Shown in pieces: positions 52,318-61,882 of a stretch of 64,000 bases of DNA. The number at the start of each line of letters is the position of its first letter. Position 1 is the stretch's first letter. A program made the translations under genes and the position numbers. A model generated the notes under the pieces. The model was not told where the DNA came from. It saw nothing but the letters and a program-made list of their open reading frames with translations, and searched no databases. This stretch comes from Ahniella affigens (GTDB taxonomy: Bacteria; Pseudomonadota; Gammaproteobacteria; Xanthomonadales; Ahniellaceae): contig NZ_CP027860.1 of NCBI RefSeq assembly GCF_003015185.1, positions 2,232,001 to 2,296,000 on the forward strand, written 5' to 3'.

Positions 52318-54176
52318 GGCATAGCCGCTGGCTCGGCCGCGTTGTCGCACGGCGCCAGTCGAAACGCCCCGCTGGGGCTCAGAATCAATGTGCCGCCCGC
52401 GTAGACGTCAATCAGCAGTTCGCCCTGAGTCGTGAGTTGGGCGCGCTCTGGCGCACCGGGCAGGCGGCGCCAGCCTTTGGCGGACCATTGGCCATCGGCG
52501 CTTTGTGTCAGTTGGAAAATTTGGCCCTCATTGGACGCCATATGTGAGAGTCCGGTCAGCGCGACAATCTGGTTGCCAAAGCGATGTATGTCAACGACGT
52601 TCTCTTTGATGATGATTTGCGTCGGACTATGGTCTGAGACGAATGCCAGAGCCCCACCCCACTCGCCTTGATTGCTGCCAACGAGCCAGCCCCGGTTCAC
52701 TTGCAGCGCAACGATGGGCTCCTGAGGAATTTTCTTTGGCACGCGGATGAAGTTTTGATACCTCGGCTTCGGCGCGTTGTTTGCTGGTTCGTTTGGGTCG
52801 GGTGGCGCTTCGACGAAGTCATCACCTTCCAAGTCAAAGGCGAGTTGCTCAGCCAAGCCCGGATCGTCATAGGCATAGCGCTTTTCAGAATCCGGCTCGT
52901 TGACGATTTCAACGTCCGGGCGTTCGCATCGGGGCAGGTCTCTGCCAATGTCAAAAAAGCGGAAGAACAAACTCGGGAAGTGGTTGACGCGCTGCGCATC
53001 GTCTCTACCACTACCATGAATGATGTGCTGAATCGCTTGTTCGGCAGCGAAGCGAACCGGTGGATACCAGTGCTTGCTTGCGGTTGATTCCAGAGCGTCA
53101 ATGGCCGAATGGCTCTGCAATTTCCCCAGAGAGTCAGCGGCGGCCCAGTTCAGCCGCGCATCGGTCGGGTCGTCGAGTAGCGGGATCAGTGCATCGGCGG
53201 CGCTGGGGTCGCCGATGAAGCCCAGCGTCGTGGCAGCGGCAGCGCGGATCTCCGAGTCCTCGTGATGCAGGAGCTGAACCACGACACCACTCGCGCCAGC
53301 ACCCGCATGGCCAATCTCGGCGAGATCGCGCAAAACAAGGACATCGGGCGCTTTTTCCAGTCGCGCGGCAAAACTCAATGCGGCTGCCGAGGCTCGAACG
53401 CCGATCAGCGCTTGCTCAACGGCGTTGGCCAACTCGGGGCGTGCTTCGCGCAGTTTTAGAAGATCGGGGCCCAGGTTTGGGGCTTCGATCTCCAGGCCGG
53501 CGATGATTGTCAGCGCACCGATAGCAACTTGCTCTGAGGTCTCCGGGGCCTCGGCGATGGCCAGCAAGTCTGGCGCGAGCTCAACGCGGGAGTCGTCGAG
53601 CGTACGCATGAGTCTGGCGAGCTTGTCGTATTGGTCTGGGTTGCATTCTGGTTGGCATCGGGCTGCCGCAATGATGTGCGGAAATGCGCGCTTGGCACAG
53701 TTTCGGAGCGCATACCCCTCGCTATTGTGGCGCGCCGAATCAGCGGCCACATAGCGTGCGACGAGTTCTCTCATGGGGGCCTCGCCTGACATGTCGCATA
53801 GTACGAATAGCAAGTCATCCAGATCGCGATCGAGACCGGCTTGAATCTCGGGCAGGTAGCCGGCGTCAACTTCAGGGATGTCGGCGAGTGTTCTGGCTGC
53901 CAGGTTCGCGACGCTGAGATTGGCGTCTGACAGCGCTTCCACCAAGCCCGGCACGACCTCTGGCGCGAAGGATTGCAACCGCGTCTTCAGAGCCAAGTCG
54001 GCATCGCGATGTTGCTGATCATCGCCTGCCGTTCTGGCGTGCAAAGCGACCAGGCACGAGTCCAGCGTGTCGCAATGCGTGCTGTCTTCGCTTTCTGCCG
54101 CAGAAATGCCCACCGGTGCCAAGGCGAGAACGATAGCGATGCCGAATGGGATGGAAAGCGCGCGCATTGGAGTCAC
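52314..54176 (-). CDS. Exported HEAT-repeat protein
   Basis: A 620-residue exported protein; GTG 54176 fits GAGGTG best, with ATG 54167 the alternative. The signal peptide is IPFGIAIVLALAPVGISAAE. HEAT/PBS-type helical repeats are seen in the first half: VPGLVEALSDANLSVANLAA, VQLLHHEDSEIRAAAATTLG and ALIPLLDDPTDARLNWAAAD. The C-terminal 200 residues differ and end in a beta-like region (SPSGAFRLAPCDNAAEP) also found in the 50454 remnant. Likely a periplasmic scaffold. It was originally coupled to a DUF4272 gene. Confidence 0.75.
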   Translation of the reverse strand: MTPMRALSIPFGIAIVLALAPVGISAAESEDSTHCDTLDSCLVALHARTAGDDQQHRDADLALKTRLQSFAPEVVPGLVEALSDANLSVANLAARTLADIPEVDAGYLPEIQAGLDRDLDDLLFVLCDMSGEAPMRELVARYVAADSARHNSEGYALRNCAKRAFPHIIAAARCQPECNPDQYDKLARLMRTLDDSRVELAPDLLAIAEAPETSEQVAIGALTIIAGLEIEAPNLGPDLLKLREARPELANAVEQALIGVRASAAALSFAARLEKAPDVLVLRDLAEIGHAGAGASGVVVQLLHHEDSEIRAAAATTLGFIGDPSAADALIPLLDDPTDARLNWAAADSLGKLQSHSAIDALESTASKHWYPPVRFAAEQAIQHIIHGSGRDDAQRVNHFPSLFFRFFDIGRDLPRCERPDVEIVNEPDSEKRYAYDDPGLAEQLAFDLEGDDFVEAPPDPNEPANNAPKPRYQNFIRVPKKIPQEPIVALQVNRGWLVGSNQGEWGGALAFVSDHSPTQIIIKENVVDIHRFGNQIVALTGLSHMASNEGQIFQLTQSADGQWSAKGWRRLPGAPERAQLTTQGELLIDVYAGGTLILSPSGAFRLAPCDNAAEPAAMP

Positions 54177-54325
54177 GGAGCACCTCAGTCAAGGGAAGAT
54201 CTGGTCGCGAGCGTACTCGGCCTCGCCTAGTCGGACGTGTCCATAACGGTCATCCATGCACATTGGGCGCATGTTGCCGGTGTGACGAGCCTGGCGGGCC
54301 GTTGCCCAGGGTGAACACAGATACG

Positions 54326-54712
54326 TTACTTGGCCGGCTCAGGGGTTTCGTCAGGAACAATGACCTCGTCAATGATCGGAGACATGGTGACCTCGATCGA
54401 GGTGTTGCCTCCGACGTTGATCTCGATGTTTGGATAATTCAAGGTTGAGAAGCCCTCGAGTTCGGCTTTCAGGCTGTAGCTGCCCGGGGCCAGGTCCAGA
54501 TACCGCGCCTGGCCTTCGGCATTGGTGACCTGAATCTGTGGTGGCGTTGGGCCGCTGATTGTCACGGTAACACCAGGCAGAGCCTGTCCGGATTCATCCG
54601 CCACGGACACAAACAAGTTGCCGCTTTGCAGCTGTGCGTGCGTGATTGGGACAGCGAACAGCGCCCAGAGTGCCAGCGCAACGAGGATCTTCCAAAGCGT
54701 TCGGGTATTCAT
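54326..54712 (-). CDS. Exported Carboxypeptidase-regulatory-like protein A
   Basis: A 128-residue exported protein from ATG 54712; the long frame upstream is polar and untypical. Signal peptide VALALWALFAVPITHAQ, then a single carboxypeptidase-regulatory-like (SpaA/CNA-B type) beta-sandwich: SGNLFVSVADESGQALPGVT, EGQARYLDLAPGSYSLKAEL and the end STLNYPNIEINVG. A close paralog is at 58852-59250. These domains usually sit in front of TonB receptors or as free periplasmic modules. The two copies flank the PepSY/TonB-receptor iron block. Confidence 0.75.
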   Translation of the reverse strand: MNTRTLWKILVALALWALFAVPITHAQLQSGNLFVSVADESGQALPGVTVTISGPTPPQIQVTNAEGQARYLDLAPGSYSLKAELEGFSTLNYPNIEINVGGNTSIEVTMSPIIDEVIVPDETPEPAK

Positions 54713-54905
54713 GGCGTCAATCGGCCTCCGGCTTTGATCACAGCATAGCGGCAAGCACCCTGTCTTGTGCTGGGGCATCGAGTTTGAACGATTGCGAGTG
54801 GTCTTGGACCGTCCTGAATGGTTCGCGCGCCGACTTGCTACGCCTATCCGGCTGGCAATCCGGATTCGGACGGCATCGGCATCAGCTCGCAGCGTGTCAG
54901 TTGAT

Positions 54906-55031
54906 TTAGTACTGATCGAATAGGCTGAGCGGTTCGGCGATTTGCTGCCGATCACGCCAGGCCAGCATCCCGAGCAGTAGCCCCCGAAACGCCAGCCATG
55001 CAAACGTGGTGCATAGCAAGATGGTCATCAT
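54906..55031 (-). CDS. 41-residue membrane protein coupled to the PepSY gene
   Basis: ATG 55031 overlaps the PepSY-protein stop by ATGA. The product has one membrane helix (ILLCTTFAWLAFRGLLLGML) and a short polar tail (ADPLSLFDQY-like: IAEPLSLFDQY). Tiny membrane proteins of this kind often accompany PepSY-type iron reductases. It is probably an accessory subunit. Confidence 0.6.
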   Translation of the reverse strand: MMTILLCTTFAWLAFRGLLLGMLAWRDRQQIAEPLSLFDQY

Positions 55032-56356
55032 CGTTGGGCTCCGAAAGAGAACAGGCGCCAGCTGCGCTCGGCCAACCACAGCACCAGAAGCGACGCCCCA
55101 AACAGTGGCAGCAGCAACCCCATCACAATGGCGCAGGCGGTCAGCCACGCAGGCCACCGTCCGATTGGGCGTGGCGGAATCCCGACTGACCGCGCTGGGC
55201 GTCGGCGCCACCACGCAGCGATGCCCGTAACGACCAACCACACTAACGCTGCCGCAAACACGGTGTTGACCCATGGTCCGGCGCGTCCAAAGAAGCTCCC
55301 CTCGTGCAGATCGACGCCCGTCGCGACGCCCTTTGCGAGCAGCGGGAAGTCGTCCCATGTCGCGGTGGCCAGCACGGCGCCGTCCACGCGATCGAACAGC
55401 ACATAGCGCTCGGTCGACGCCCGCGCCCGCAAGGAGCGCACGGACACGGCGGAACCGGGTGGTCCATCGACCATATACAGCATGAGATCGCCCTCGACCC
55501 CGGCGCCACGTGCCTGTTGCACCATGGCGTCCAGTGACGCGGATTGGGAAGTGTCCGACTTACCCGCAAACACAGGTGCGAATCCGGTGGCCGGCGGTCC
55601 CTCTTGGTCGAGTGCACGTTGCACCCGCCCGAGCACCTGCGTGCCCCACAGGCTCGTCCACGGCAGCGCCGTCAGCAGAAACAGCACAATCGCCAGCGAA
55701 AACCAGACAGCCACGCAAGCATGCAGGTCGCGCCAGAACACGCGTCGTCCCGCGTTGATGCGCGGCAGTAGCACCTGCCATGGCGTGCGCGCGTCGCGCG
55801 GCCACCATAGATACAGACCGGTGAGTACCATGATGATGGTCCAGCACGCACCGAGTTCCAGCAGCCAGCTGCCGGCGTCGCCGAGGGGCCAACCGCCGTG
55901 GAGCATTCGGCTCCAGCCCGGCAACCAATCCGCGTTGTGCAGCACACCGAGTACGCGGCCGCGATAGGGGTCTACAAATACTGCCGCAGGCAGACCGCCC
56001 GAATCGGCAAAGGTGACCTGGGTGCTCCGAGCGGGCTCGGCTGGCAGCAGCACGCCGGCGATCCGTTGGCCCGGCATGGCGTCACGCGCGGCCTGTAGCT
56101 GAGCATCGACTGACGTGGCCACGGGCCCCGGCGCGACAAAGCGCAGCTCGGCATGTTGCGCGTCGATCCAAGCCTGCGACCACAAATACATCGTACCGGT
56201 CAGCGACTGCCACAGCACAAATGGCACGACCAGCACCGCCGACAGGAAATGCCAGCGCCAAGCGCGGAGGCGCAGTGTGCGTGCGGCATCCGTGGGTGCG
56301 GCATCCGTGCGTGCGGCAGCTGATGGTGTTTGCAAAGTCGTGGGAATCGAGGTCAT
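55028..56356 (-). CDS. PepSY-family membrane protein (siderophore/iron reductase-like)
   Basis: A 442-residue PepSY-TM protein from ATG 56356. The same frame stays open far upstream, but that part is only antisense to the TonB receptor. The N-terminus is Ala/Thr-rich, then FLSAVLVVPFVLWQSLTGTMYLW is TM1. Typical family marks are TFADSGGLPAAVFVDPYRG, LHGGWPLGDAGSWLLELGACW, LYLWWPRD and WRDLHACVAVWFSLAIVLFL, with conserved His/Trp. Such proteins sit in the inner membrane and are linked to reductive release of iron from siderophores. It is divergent from the TonB receptor at 56600, an expected pairing. Confidence 0.85.
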   Translation of the reverse strand: MTSIPTTLQTPSAAARTDAAPTDAARTLRLRAWRWHFLSAVLVVPFVLWQSLTGTMYLWSQAWIDAQHAELRFVAPGPVATSVDAQLQAARDAMPGQRIAGVLLPAEPARSTQVTFADSGGLPAAVFVDPYRGRVLGVLHNADWLPGWSRMLHGGWPLGDAGSWLLELGACWTIIMVLTGLYLWWPRDARTPWQVLLPRINAGRRVFWRDLHACVAVWFSLAIVLFLLTALPWTSLWGTQVLGRVQRALDQEGPPATGFAPVFAGKSDTSQSASLDAMVQQARGAGVEGDLMLYMVDGPPGSAVSVRSLRARASTERYVLFDRVDGAVLATATWDDFPLLAKGVATGVDLHEGSFFGRAGPWVNTVFAAALVWLVVTGIAAWWRRRPARSVGIPPRPIGRWPAWLTACAIVMGLLLPLFGASLLVLWLAERSWRLFSFGAQR

Positions 56357-56599
56357 GCCGCGGCCGGTCTTGAGCGGCGTGCGAGCGTAACAGCGCACAC
56401 TGATCGGCCCCCTGCGACCGATTGCCGCAGGGCGCTTGTTTGCGCTTGGTTGTTGCGCGCGTAACGCCATGAGCGCGAGACGGTGCGACAAACGGTCGCA
56501 TGGGCGTCGCGGCGAGACGTGCTTAGACTCGTCCGGATATCCCGGCGACGCGCTGCGCGCCGTCGCTACTGCTTTTCTTGCCTTGAAGGAACCCCGACC

Positions 56600-58726
56600 G
56601 TGTCCGATCACTTCCAATCCGTGCGACCCATGTCGCGCCTCGCTGTTGCCATTGCAGCCGCCTGTGCGGCGTTTGCGGCATCTGCTGCTGATGCACCTGA
56701 TACGGCGCAACTCGATGCCATCGAAGTGCGTGCCGATCGTCTCGACGCGGCGGCACTGGAACGTGCGAAAACGCCTGGTGCGGTGACCATCGTCGATGGC
56801 GAGAGCTTTCACGAACGTCAAGTCAACAACACCAGCGACGCGCTGCGCTATGTGCCTGGTCTGTGGACGGACAGCGCCTACGGCGGCGACGCTGTGTTTC
56901 TGTCCAGTCGCGGCTCCAACCTCGACGCCACCGACTACGACACGAATGGTATCAAGTTGCTTCAGGACGGCTTGCCGGTAACGACGGCTGACGGCAACAA
57001 CCACAATCGCTTTCTCGATCCCCTCGCCGCCCGTCAGGCGGTGATCGCACGCGGCGCGAATGCGCTGACTTATGGCGCGAGCAATCTGGGTGGTGCGATC
57101 GATTTTCTGACGCCCACGGCTCGCAATAGTTCGACGCGCCAAGTCTTTGTCAATGCGGGCAGCTTCGGTCACATCAACGGCCGCGCAACGCTCGGCGGTG
57201 TCGCCGATGATTTCGACGGCCTGGTGACACTTGACGCCAAGGCACGCGACGGCTATCGCGACCATAGTCGCCAGACGCGCGAGAGCCTGTTCGCGAATGC
57301 TGGTTGGCAGTTGGGTGACGATGTTGAAGTGCGTGTCTTCGCCACCCACGTGAACAGCGATGAGGAACTCGCCGGCGCGCTTACGCGCGCTCAGGCCGAG
57401 GCCGATCCGAACCAGGCGAATCCGTCGGCGCTCACGGGCAACTTTCAGCTCAACGTGACGACCAACCGCTTCGCGTCCAAAGCGATGTGGGACATCGATG
57501 CCAGCAGCCGATTGGAAGTCGGACTGTCCTACGAGGACCAGTCGCTGTACCACCCGATTGTCGACAAGATTCTGGTGGACTTCGATGGCAGTGGCCCGAA
57601 TCCTCCGGTCGAGGTCTTCAGCCTGCTCAAGAACACGGATCAGAAGAATCTCGGCGGCATGTTGCGCTACAACGTCCGTGCGGGTGACCACGATCTGCTC
57701 GCCGGACTCAATCTTGGCGATACCCGTGAGGACGGCGGCAACTACCGCAACGATGGCGGTCGGCGCAATGGCCTGACCGGCATCATCGACAATGATTCGG
57801 ACAGCGCCGAACTGTTCTTGCTCGATCGCTGGACGGTGGCACCAGACTGGACGCTCGTTTATGGCGCCCAGGGCGTCCTGGCGGGACGTGACGTGAGCAC
57901 TACCGACGTTGCGAGTGGTAACGAGCGCAATCCGGCCGAAGACTACAGCGCGATCAACCCGCGCATTGGCGTTCTCCATGGCCTGGGGGCTGGCAGCGAA
58001 CTGTTCGCAAGCGTCAGCCGACTATTCGAAGCGCCCACGACGTTCGAAATCGAAGATGACGTGCGTGGCAACGGCGATGCGTTGGACCCGATGCGCGGCG
58101 TGGTCTACGAGGTCGGTGTGCGCGGCGCCTCATCGGCTGCTATCGATACTGCCCGCTGGCATTGGGACGTGTCGGTGTATTACGCCCAGATCGACGACGA
58201 GATTCTATCGGTCGATGACCCGGCAGCGCCGGGCACGAGCCTCTCCACCAACGTTGACCGCACCATCCACGCGGGTGTCGAAGCCCTTGTCGGCGGTTCT
58301 ATTCCGATTGGCACCACAGGCGTGCATCGCATCGATCCGCTCGTGAGCGCCACGTTCAATCAGTTCTCGTTCGACAACGACGCGCTTTACGCCGACAACG
58401 ACTTGCCGGCGGCGCCGGACTACGTGATCCGCAGCGAGTTGATGTATCGACACGCGGGCGGCTTCTACATTGGCCCCACGCTCGATCTGGTGGGTGAGCG
58501 GTATGCCGACTTTGCGAACAGCTACCGGGTGGATTCCTACACGCTGCTAGGTCTGCGCGCCGGGTTCTCGGCTGAGCGCTGGGATGTCTACGGCGAACTG
58601 CGCAATCTGCTCGACGAGGATTACATCGCGACGATGAGTGTGCGCAACCGCGCGTTCGAGAGCGATGCGATTTTGCAGCCGGGTGCGCCGCGTGCGGTGT
58701 TTGTTGGCTTGCGCTACCAGTTCTGA
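56600..58726 (+). CDS. TonB-dependent outer-membrane siderophore receptor
   Basis: About 708 residues from GTG 56600 (AAGGAAC upstream; ATG 56630 is also in frame). The signal peptide is RLAVAIAAACAAFAASA, followed directly by a TonB-box-like AQLDAIEVRADRLD. The plug has NTSDALRYVPGLWTDSAYGG and FLSSRGSNLDATDYDTNGIK. The barrel closes with FVGLRYQF. It should import a ferric siderophore and be served by the divergent PepSY protein for iron release. The ligand is unknown. Confidence 0.9.
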   Translation: MSDHFQSVRPMSRLAVAIAAACAAFAASAADAPDTAQLDAIEVRADRLDAAALERAKTPGAVTIVDGESFHERQVNNTSDALRYVPGLWTDSAYGGDAVFLSSRGSNLDATDYDTNGIKLLQDGLPVTTADGNNHNRFLDPLAARQAVIARGANALTYGASNLGGAIDFLTPTARNSSTRQVFVNAGSFGHINGRATLGGVADDFDGLVTLDAKARDGYRDHSRQTRESLFANAGWQLGDDVEVRVFATHVNSDEELAGALTRAQAEADPNQANPSALTGNFQLNVTTNRFASKAMWDIDASSRLEVGLSYEDQSLYHPIVDKILVDFDGSGPNPPVEVFSLLKNTDQKNLGGMLRYNVRAGDHDLLAGLNLGDTREDGGNYRNDGGRRNGLTGIIDNDSDSAELFLLDRWTVAPDWTLVYGAQGVLAGRDVSTTDVASGNERNPAEDYSAINPRIGVLHGLGAGSELFASVSRLFEAPTTFEIEDDVRGNGDALDPMRGVVYEVGVRGASSAAIDTARWHWDVSVYYAQIDDEILSVDDPAAPGTSLSTNVDRTIHAGVEALVGGSIPIGTTGVHRIDPLVSATFNQFSFDNDALYADNDLPAAPDYVIRSELMYRHAGGFYIGPTLDLVGERYADFANSYRVDSYTLLGLRAGFSAERWDVYGELRNLLDEDYIATMSVRNRAFESDAILQPGAPRAVFVGLRYQF

Positions 58727-58851
58727 CGTTGGCAACGTCGCGGGCGGATCAATTCAGCGTCGTGTGGTCACGACGCTGCGTCGCTGCGCAGTGCGGTTCG
58801 CAAGGTGCCGTAATCCTTGCGCAGCGAATGCCAACTTGAGCGCGGCGCTTA

Positions 58852-59250
58852 CTACCGGGTCGGATCGGGCGTGGCTTCAGACGGATCCTCGATCGTGATG
58901 ACATCTTCGATGGCGGGCGACATCGTGACTTCGATTGAAGTGTTGCGGCCAACTTCGATGTCGATGCTCGGGTAGTTCAGCGTGGAGTAACCCTCCAACT
59001 CCGCTTTCAGGCTATAGGTGCCAGGAGCCAGACCCAGAAAGCGTGCTTGCCCCGCTGCGTTCGTGACCTGAACTTGCGGCGCGCCCTCGCCTGTGACGGT
59101 CACGGTCACGCCAGGCAGCGCTTGCGCGGATTCGTCCGTGACATACACAAACAGGTTGCCACTTTGCAGCTGCGCATGCGCGGGTTGGAAGACGGCTAGC
59201 ACCAGGAACGCTAGTGCGAAGACGATGGTCGAAAGAACACGGGTAGTCAT
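58852..59250 (-). CDS. Exported Carboxypeptidase-regulatory-like protein B
   Basis: A 132-residue paralog of the protein at 54326-54712, with the same layout: signal peptide FALAFLVLAVFQPAHAQ, then LQSGNLFVYVTDESAQALPG, AAGQARFLGLAPGTYSLKAE and STLNYPSIDIEVGRNTSIEV. The two are clearly from one duplication. It ends convergent with the TonB receptor. Confidence 0.78.
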   Translation of the reverse strand: MTTRVLSTIVFALAFLVLAVFQPAHAQLQSGNLFVYVTDESAQALPGVTVTVTGEGAPQVQVTNAAGQARFLGLAPGTYSLKAELEGYSTLNYPSIDIEVGRNTSIEVTMSPAIEDVITIEDPSEATPDPTR

Positions 59251-59715
59251 AGCAGTTACCTATCTCGGCGATCGAACAGGAAGAACCTTCAAGAACACCA
59301 TTACCCGGGCCTGTTTGAACCCGTCCCGGACTGCCAGGCTCATGCTGAGCTTCGCGTATTGCCAAGTTCAGTACCTCAACATCGATTACCGGGACGACCG
59401 ATTCTGGCGGGTCTTGGGTCAGACACTTGTTGGCGATGTGCCAGCACCGATGGCTGCCCCAGTTAGCAGTCTACCTTGGATCATGACGGCTTACTCGCAG
59501 TGATCGACAAACAGCCCGGATGCACTGGTGGTCTTCGGTGGGTGCTGGTTCACTCGCGTGATTGCGAATAGTTCTTGATCAATCGATCCGATCGTTAGGA
59601 ACTTGGAAAACGTGTACGACGTAAACAACAACAAACGAAAACGCACCGAGCGGCTCACAGATATATAACGTGTCTCTAATATTGATTTAACCTCTTACCT
59701 TGACAATCGGTCGGC
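59251..59715. other. Gap before the thermostable-hemolysin operon
   Basis: About 465 bp. The right half (59570-59710) is AT-rich and contains TTGACAAT and ATATATAA-like segments, so it is the likely promoter region of the following five-gene operon. No gene recognised. Confidence 0.5.
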
Positions 59716-60396
59716 ATGAATTCCGACATCACGCCCACCATGCCAATCACGACCAAAAGTGCACGCCCATCGGAGCATCGCAGCGTTGCGCTGATCGATC
59801 GCAGCCATGCCCGCCGTGGTGAGGTCGAGTCCTTCATCGCCGACGTCTACTTCGCGCGCTACGGCGCCACCCTGAGCACGTTCATGCCGCACCTTTTGGC
59901 GTTCAATCAGGGCCAGGACGAACTGCGCGCGGCGGTCGGGTTGCGTTCCGGATTCGAGGGGCCGCTGTTTGTCGAACAGTATTTGGAGATGCCCGCTGAG
60001 GCGGCCATTTCGGCGCAGATCGGTCGACCCGTTGCGCGGGGTGACCTGGTCGAAGCCGGCAACTTTGGGGCGCGCTATGCCGGTGACGCGCGCGAGTTGA
60101 TCCTGAACATGACGCACTACTTGCATCTGGCTGGTTTCCGGTGGGTCCTGTTCGCGGCCACACGGCAGCTGCGCAATACGTTCGATCGCTTGCACCTGGC
60201 GACCGTCGAGCTGGCGCCGGCTGTCGCATCAAAGCTCCGCGACCAACATGCCGATTGGGGCAGCTATTACGAGACCGAACCCACCTTGATGTTTGGCGAC
60301 ATTGCTGCCGGCCATGCCTTTCTGACGCGCCAGGGCGCGCTGCCCGCCGAATCGAACGATGGATCGTGGCTGCAGATGGCGGGAGTGTCCGCGTGA
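59716..60396 (+). CDS. Thermostable hemolysin family protein
   Basis: A 226-residue protein of the thermostable-hemolysin (delta-VPH-like) family: VESFIADVYFARYGATLSTF, LLAFNQGQDELRAAVGLRSG, LFVEQYLEMPAE and VEAGNFGARYAGDAREL are family landmarks. Despite the name, the conserved fold resembles acyl-transfer or acyl-homoserine-lactone-synthase-like enzymes and haemolytic activity is not certain. The start is not well supported by a ribosome-binding site; ATG 59740 is an alternative. Its stop overlaps the ligase start by GTGA. Confidence 0.82.
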   Translation: MNSDITPTMPITTKSARPSEHRSVALIDRSHARRGEVESFIADVYFARYGATLSTFMPHLLAFNQGQDELRAAVGLRSGFEGPLFVEQYLEMPAEAAISAQIGRPVARGDLVEAGNFGARYAGDARELILNMTHYLHLAGFRWVLFAATRQLRNTFDRLHLATVELAPAVASKLRDQHADWGSYYETEPTLMFGDIAAGHAFLTRQGALPAESNDGSWLQMAGVSA

Positions 60397-61859
60397 CACA
60401 TGATTTTCAGACATTGGTCGCAACACTTGCCGGGACCAACACGCGAGCTCGCTTCAGTGGCGGCAGTTGGTCTGGAGACGCTTTCCGGGCTGAGATCCAG
60501 AAGCTGTCCGAAGCGCTGATTGCGAGCGGTCGTCGTCGCATTGCGAGTCGACTCGATAACGGTCCGCACTGGTTGGCGCTCGATCTCGCCCTCCGCAGTC
60601 TCGGTTTAGTTCACGTGCCCCTGCCAACGTTCTTTAGTGCGGAGCAAGTGGCGCATGCTTTGGCAGCCAGCGGTGCCGATCTGTTGGTAGTACCCGTGGG
60701 CACCAAGCTGACCGAGGCGATGGCCGAGCTTCCCGTTGTCGCCATGACTGATCCCTTTCTGGCGGTCGCCCTACCCGCTCATGTTGTGAGCATTCCAGCA
60801 GATACCGCGGTCATCACCTTCACGTCTGGCACCACCGGGACACCGAAAGGCGTTTGTCTGGATGCCACGGCGTTGATGAGCGTCGCACAATCCTTGGCCG
60901 ACGCGGCCGCACCTTTGGGACCGAAGCGTCATCTCTGCCTGATGCCCTTGTCCACCCTGCTCGAGAATATTGGCGGCGTCTACGCCGCGTTGCTCGCGGG
61001 TGCCGAGATCGTTGTGCCCAGTCTGGCCGAGTTGGGATACAGCGGCGCGGCCGGATTGGACGTCGCGAAGCTGCTCGCGCGTCTGCACGCTGATCAGCCA
61101 GAGAGCATGATTCTGGTGCCGCAATTGCTGCTCGCACTGGTCATGGCGGCGGAACAAGGTGCCCCGCTTCCGCACTCGTTCAAGTTCATTGCGGTGGGCG
61201 GCGCGCGCGTTGGCGGCAACTTGATTGCTCGGGCCAAGGCGCAAGGTCTGCCCATTTATGAGGGCTATGGGCTGAGCGAGTGCGCGTCGGTCGTGTGCCT
61301 CAATCAGCCCGGCGCAGAACGAGCCGGCAGTGTCGGCCGGCCGCTCTCCCACGCCCAGGTGACGATCATTGATGGCGAGGTGGTGGTTCAAGGCGTCGGC
61401 ATGCTCGGGTATCTGGGCGAACCGGAGCGGCAGAACGGGCCGATCACCACGGGTGATCTGGGATACGTGGACGCGGACGGCTTCGTGCACATTACCGGGC
61501 GCCGAAAAAATCTGTTCATCACATCGTTTGGTCGAAACGTGTCGCCGGAATGGGTGGAGAGCGAGCTGCACCAGCATCCCGCGATTGCGCAAGCAGTCGT
61601 GTTTGGCGAAGCGCGGCCATTCAATGTCGCGGTGCTGTGGCCACGCGACCCCAACTGCAGCGACCAGGATCTGGCTGACGCACTCGCTGCTGCCAATCGG
61701 GGGCTCCCGGACTATGCCCGCGTGCAGCAATTTGTTCGCGCCGAACAGCCATTCACGTTTGCCGACGGCTTGCTGACGAGCAATGGCCGACCGCGCCGCG
61801 AGCGTATTCATGCGCGCTATGAAATCGCGCTGACTGCCACCAATGGCGCGTCTGAATAA
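60393..61859 (+). CDS. AMP-forming acyl-CoA synthetase/ligase
   Basis: A 488-residue ANL-superfamily enzyme from GTG 60393, coupled to the preceding gene (GTGA); a longer frame from 60141 lies inside that gene. The P-loop is TFTSGTTGTPKG, the A5 motif YEGYGLSECASV, the A7 TGDLGYVDADGFVHITGR and the hinge RKNLFITSFGRNVSP. It activates a carboxylic acid as the acyl-adenylate, and probably as a thioester. The substrate is unknown. The cluster with a hemolysin-family, TenA-like and SDR protein suggests synthesis or modification of an acyl product. Confidence 0.88.
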   Translation: MTHDFQTLVATLAGTNTRARFSGGSWSGDAFRAEIQKLSEALIASGRRRIASRLDNGPHWLALDLALRSLGLVHVPLPTFFSAEQVAHALAASGADLLVVPVGTKLTEAMAELPVVAMTDPFLAVALPAHVVSIPADTAVITFTSGTTGTPKGVCLDATALMSVAQSLADAAAPLGPKRHLCLMPLSTLLENIGGVYAALLAGAEIVVPSLAELGYSGAAGLDVAKLLARLHADQPESMILVPQLLLALVMAAEQGAPLPHSFKFIAVGGARVGGNLIARAKAQGLPIYEGYGLSECASVVCLNQPGAERAGSVGRPLSHAQVTIIDGEVVVQGVGMLGYLGEPERQNGPITTGDLGYVDADGFVHITGRRKNLFITSFGRNVSPEWVESELHQHPAIAQAVVFGEARPFNVAVLWPRDPNCSDQDLADALAAANRGLPDYARVQQFVRAEQPFTFADGLLTSNGRPRRERIHARYEIALTATNGASE

Positions 61860-61882
61860 GTCCATCCTGGACGTTCAGACCC

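Noticed and set aside
56281..56332. Short GCGGCATCCGTG-type repeats as a regulatory array
   Set aside because: They lie inside the PepSY gene and encode an Ala/Thr/Asp-rich N-terminal stretch; a slippage-type coding repeat is enough to explain them.
56357..57979. Upstream extension of the PepSY reading frame (to 57979, minus strand)
   Set aside because: It runs antisense across the TonB receptor, lacks domain features and begins far from any ribosome-binding site. The PepSY protein starts properly at 56356.
60771..61865. 364-codon open frame on the minus strand
   Set aside because: Antisense to the AMP-forming ligase; no protein-like motifs.
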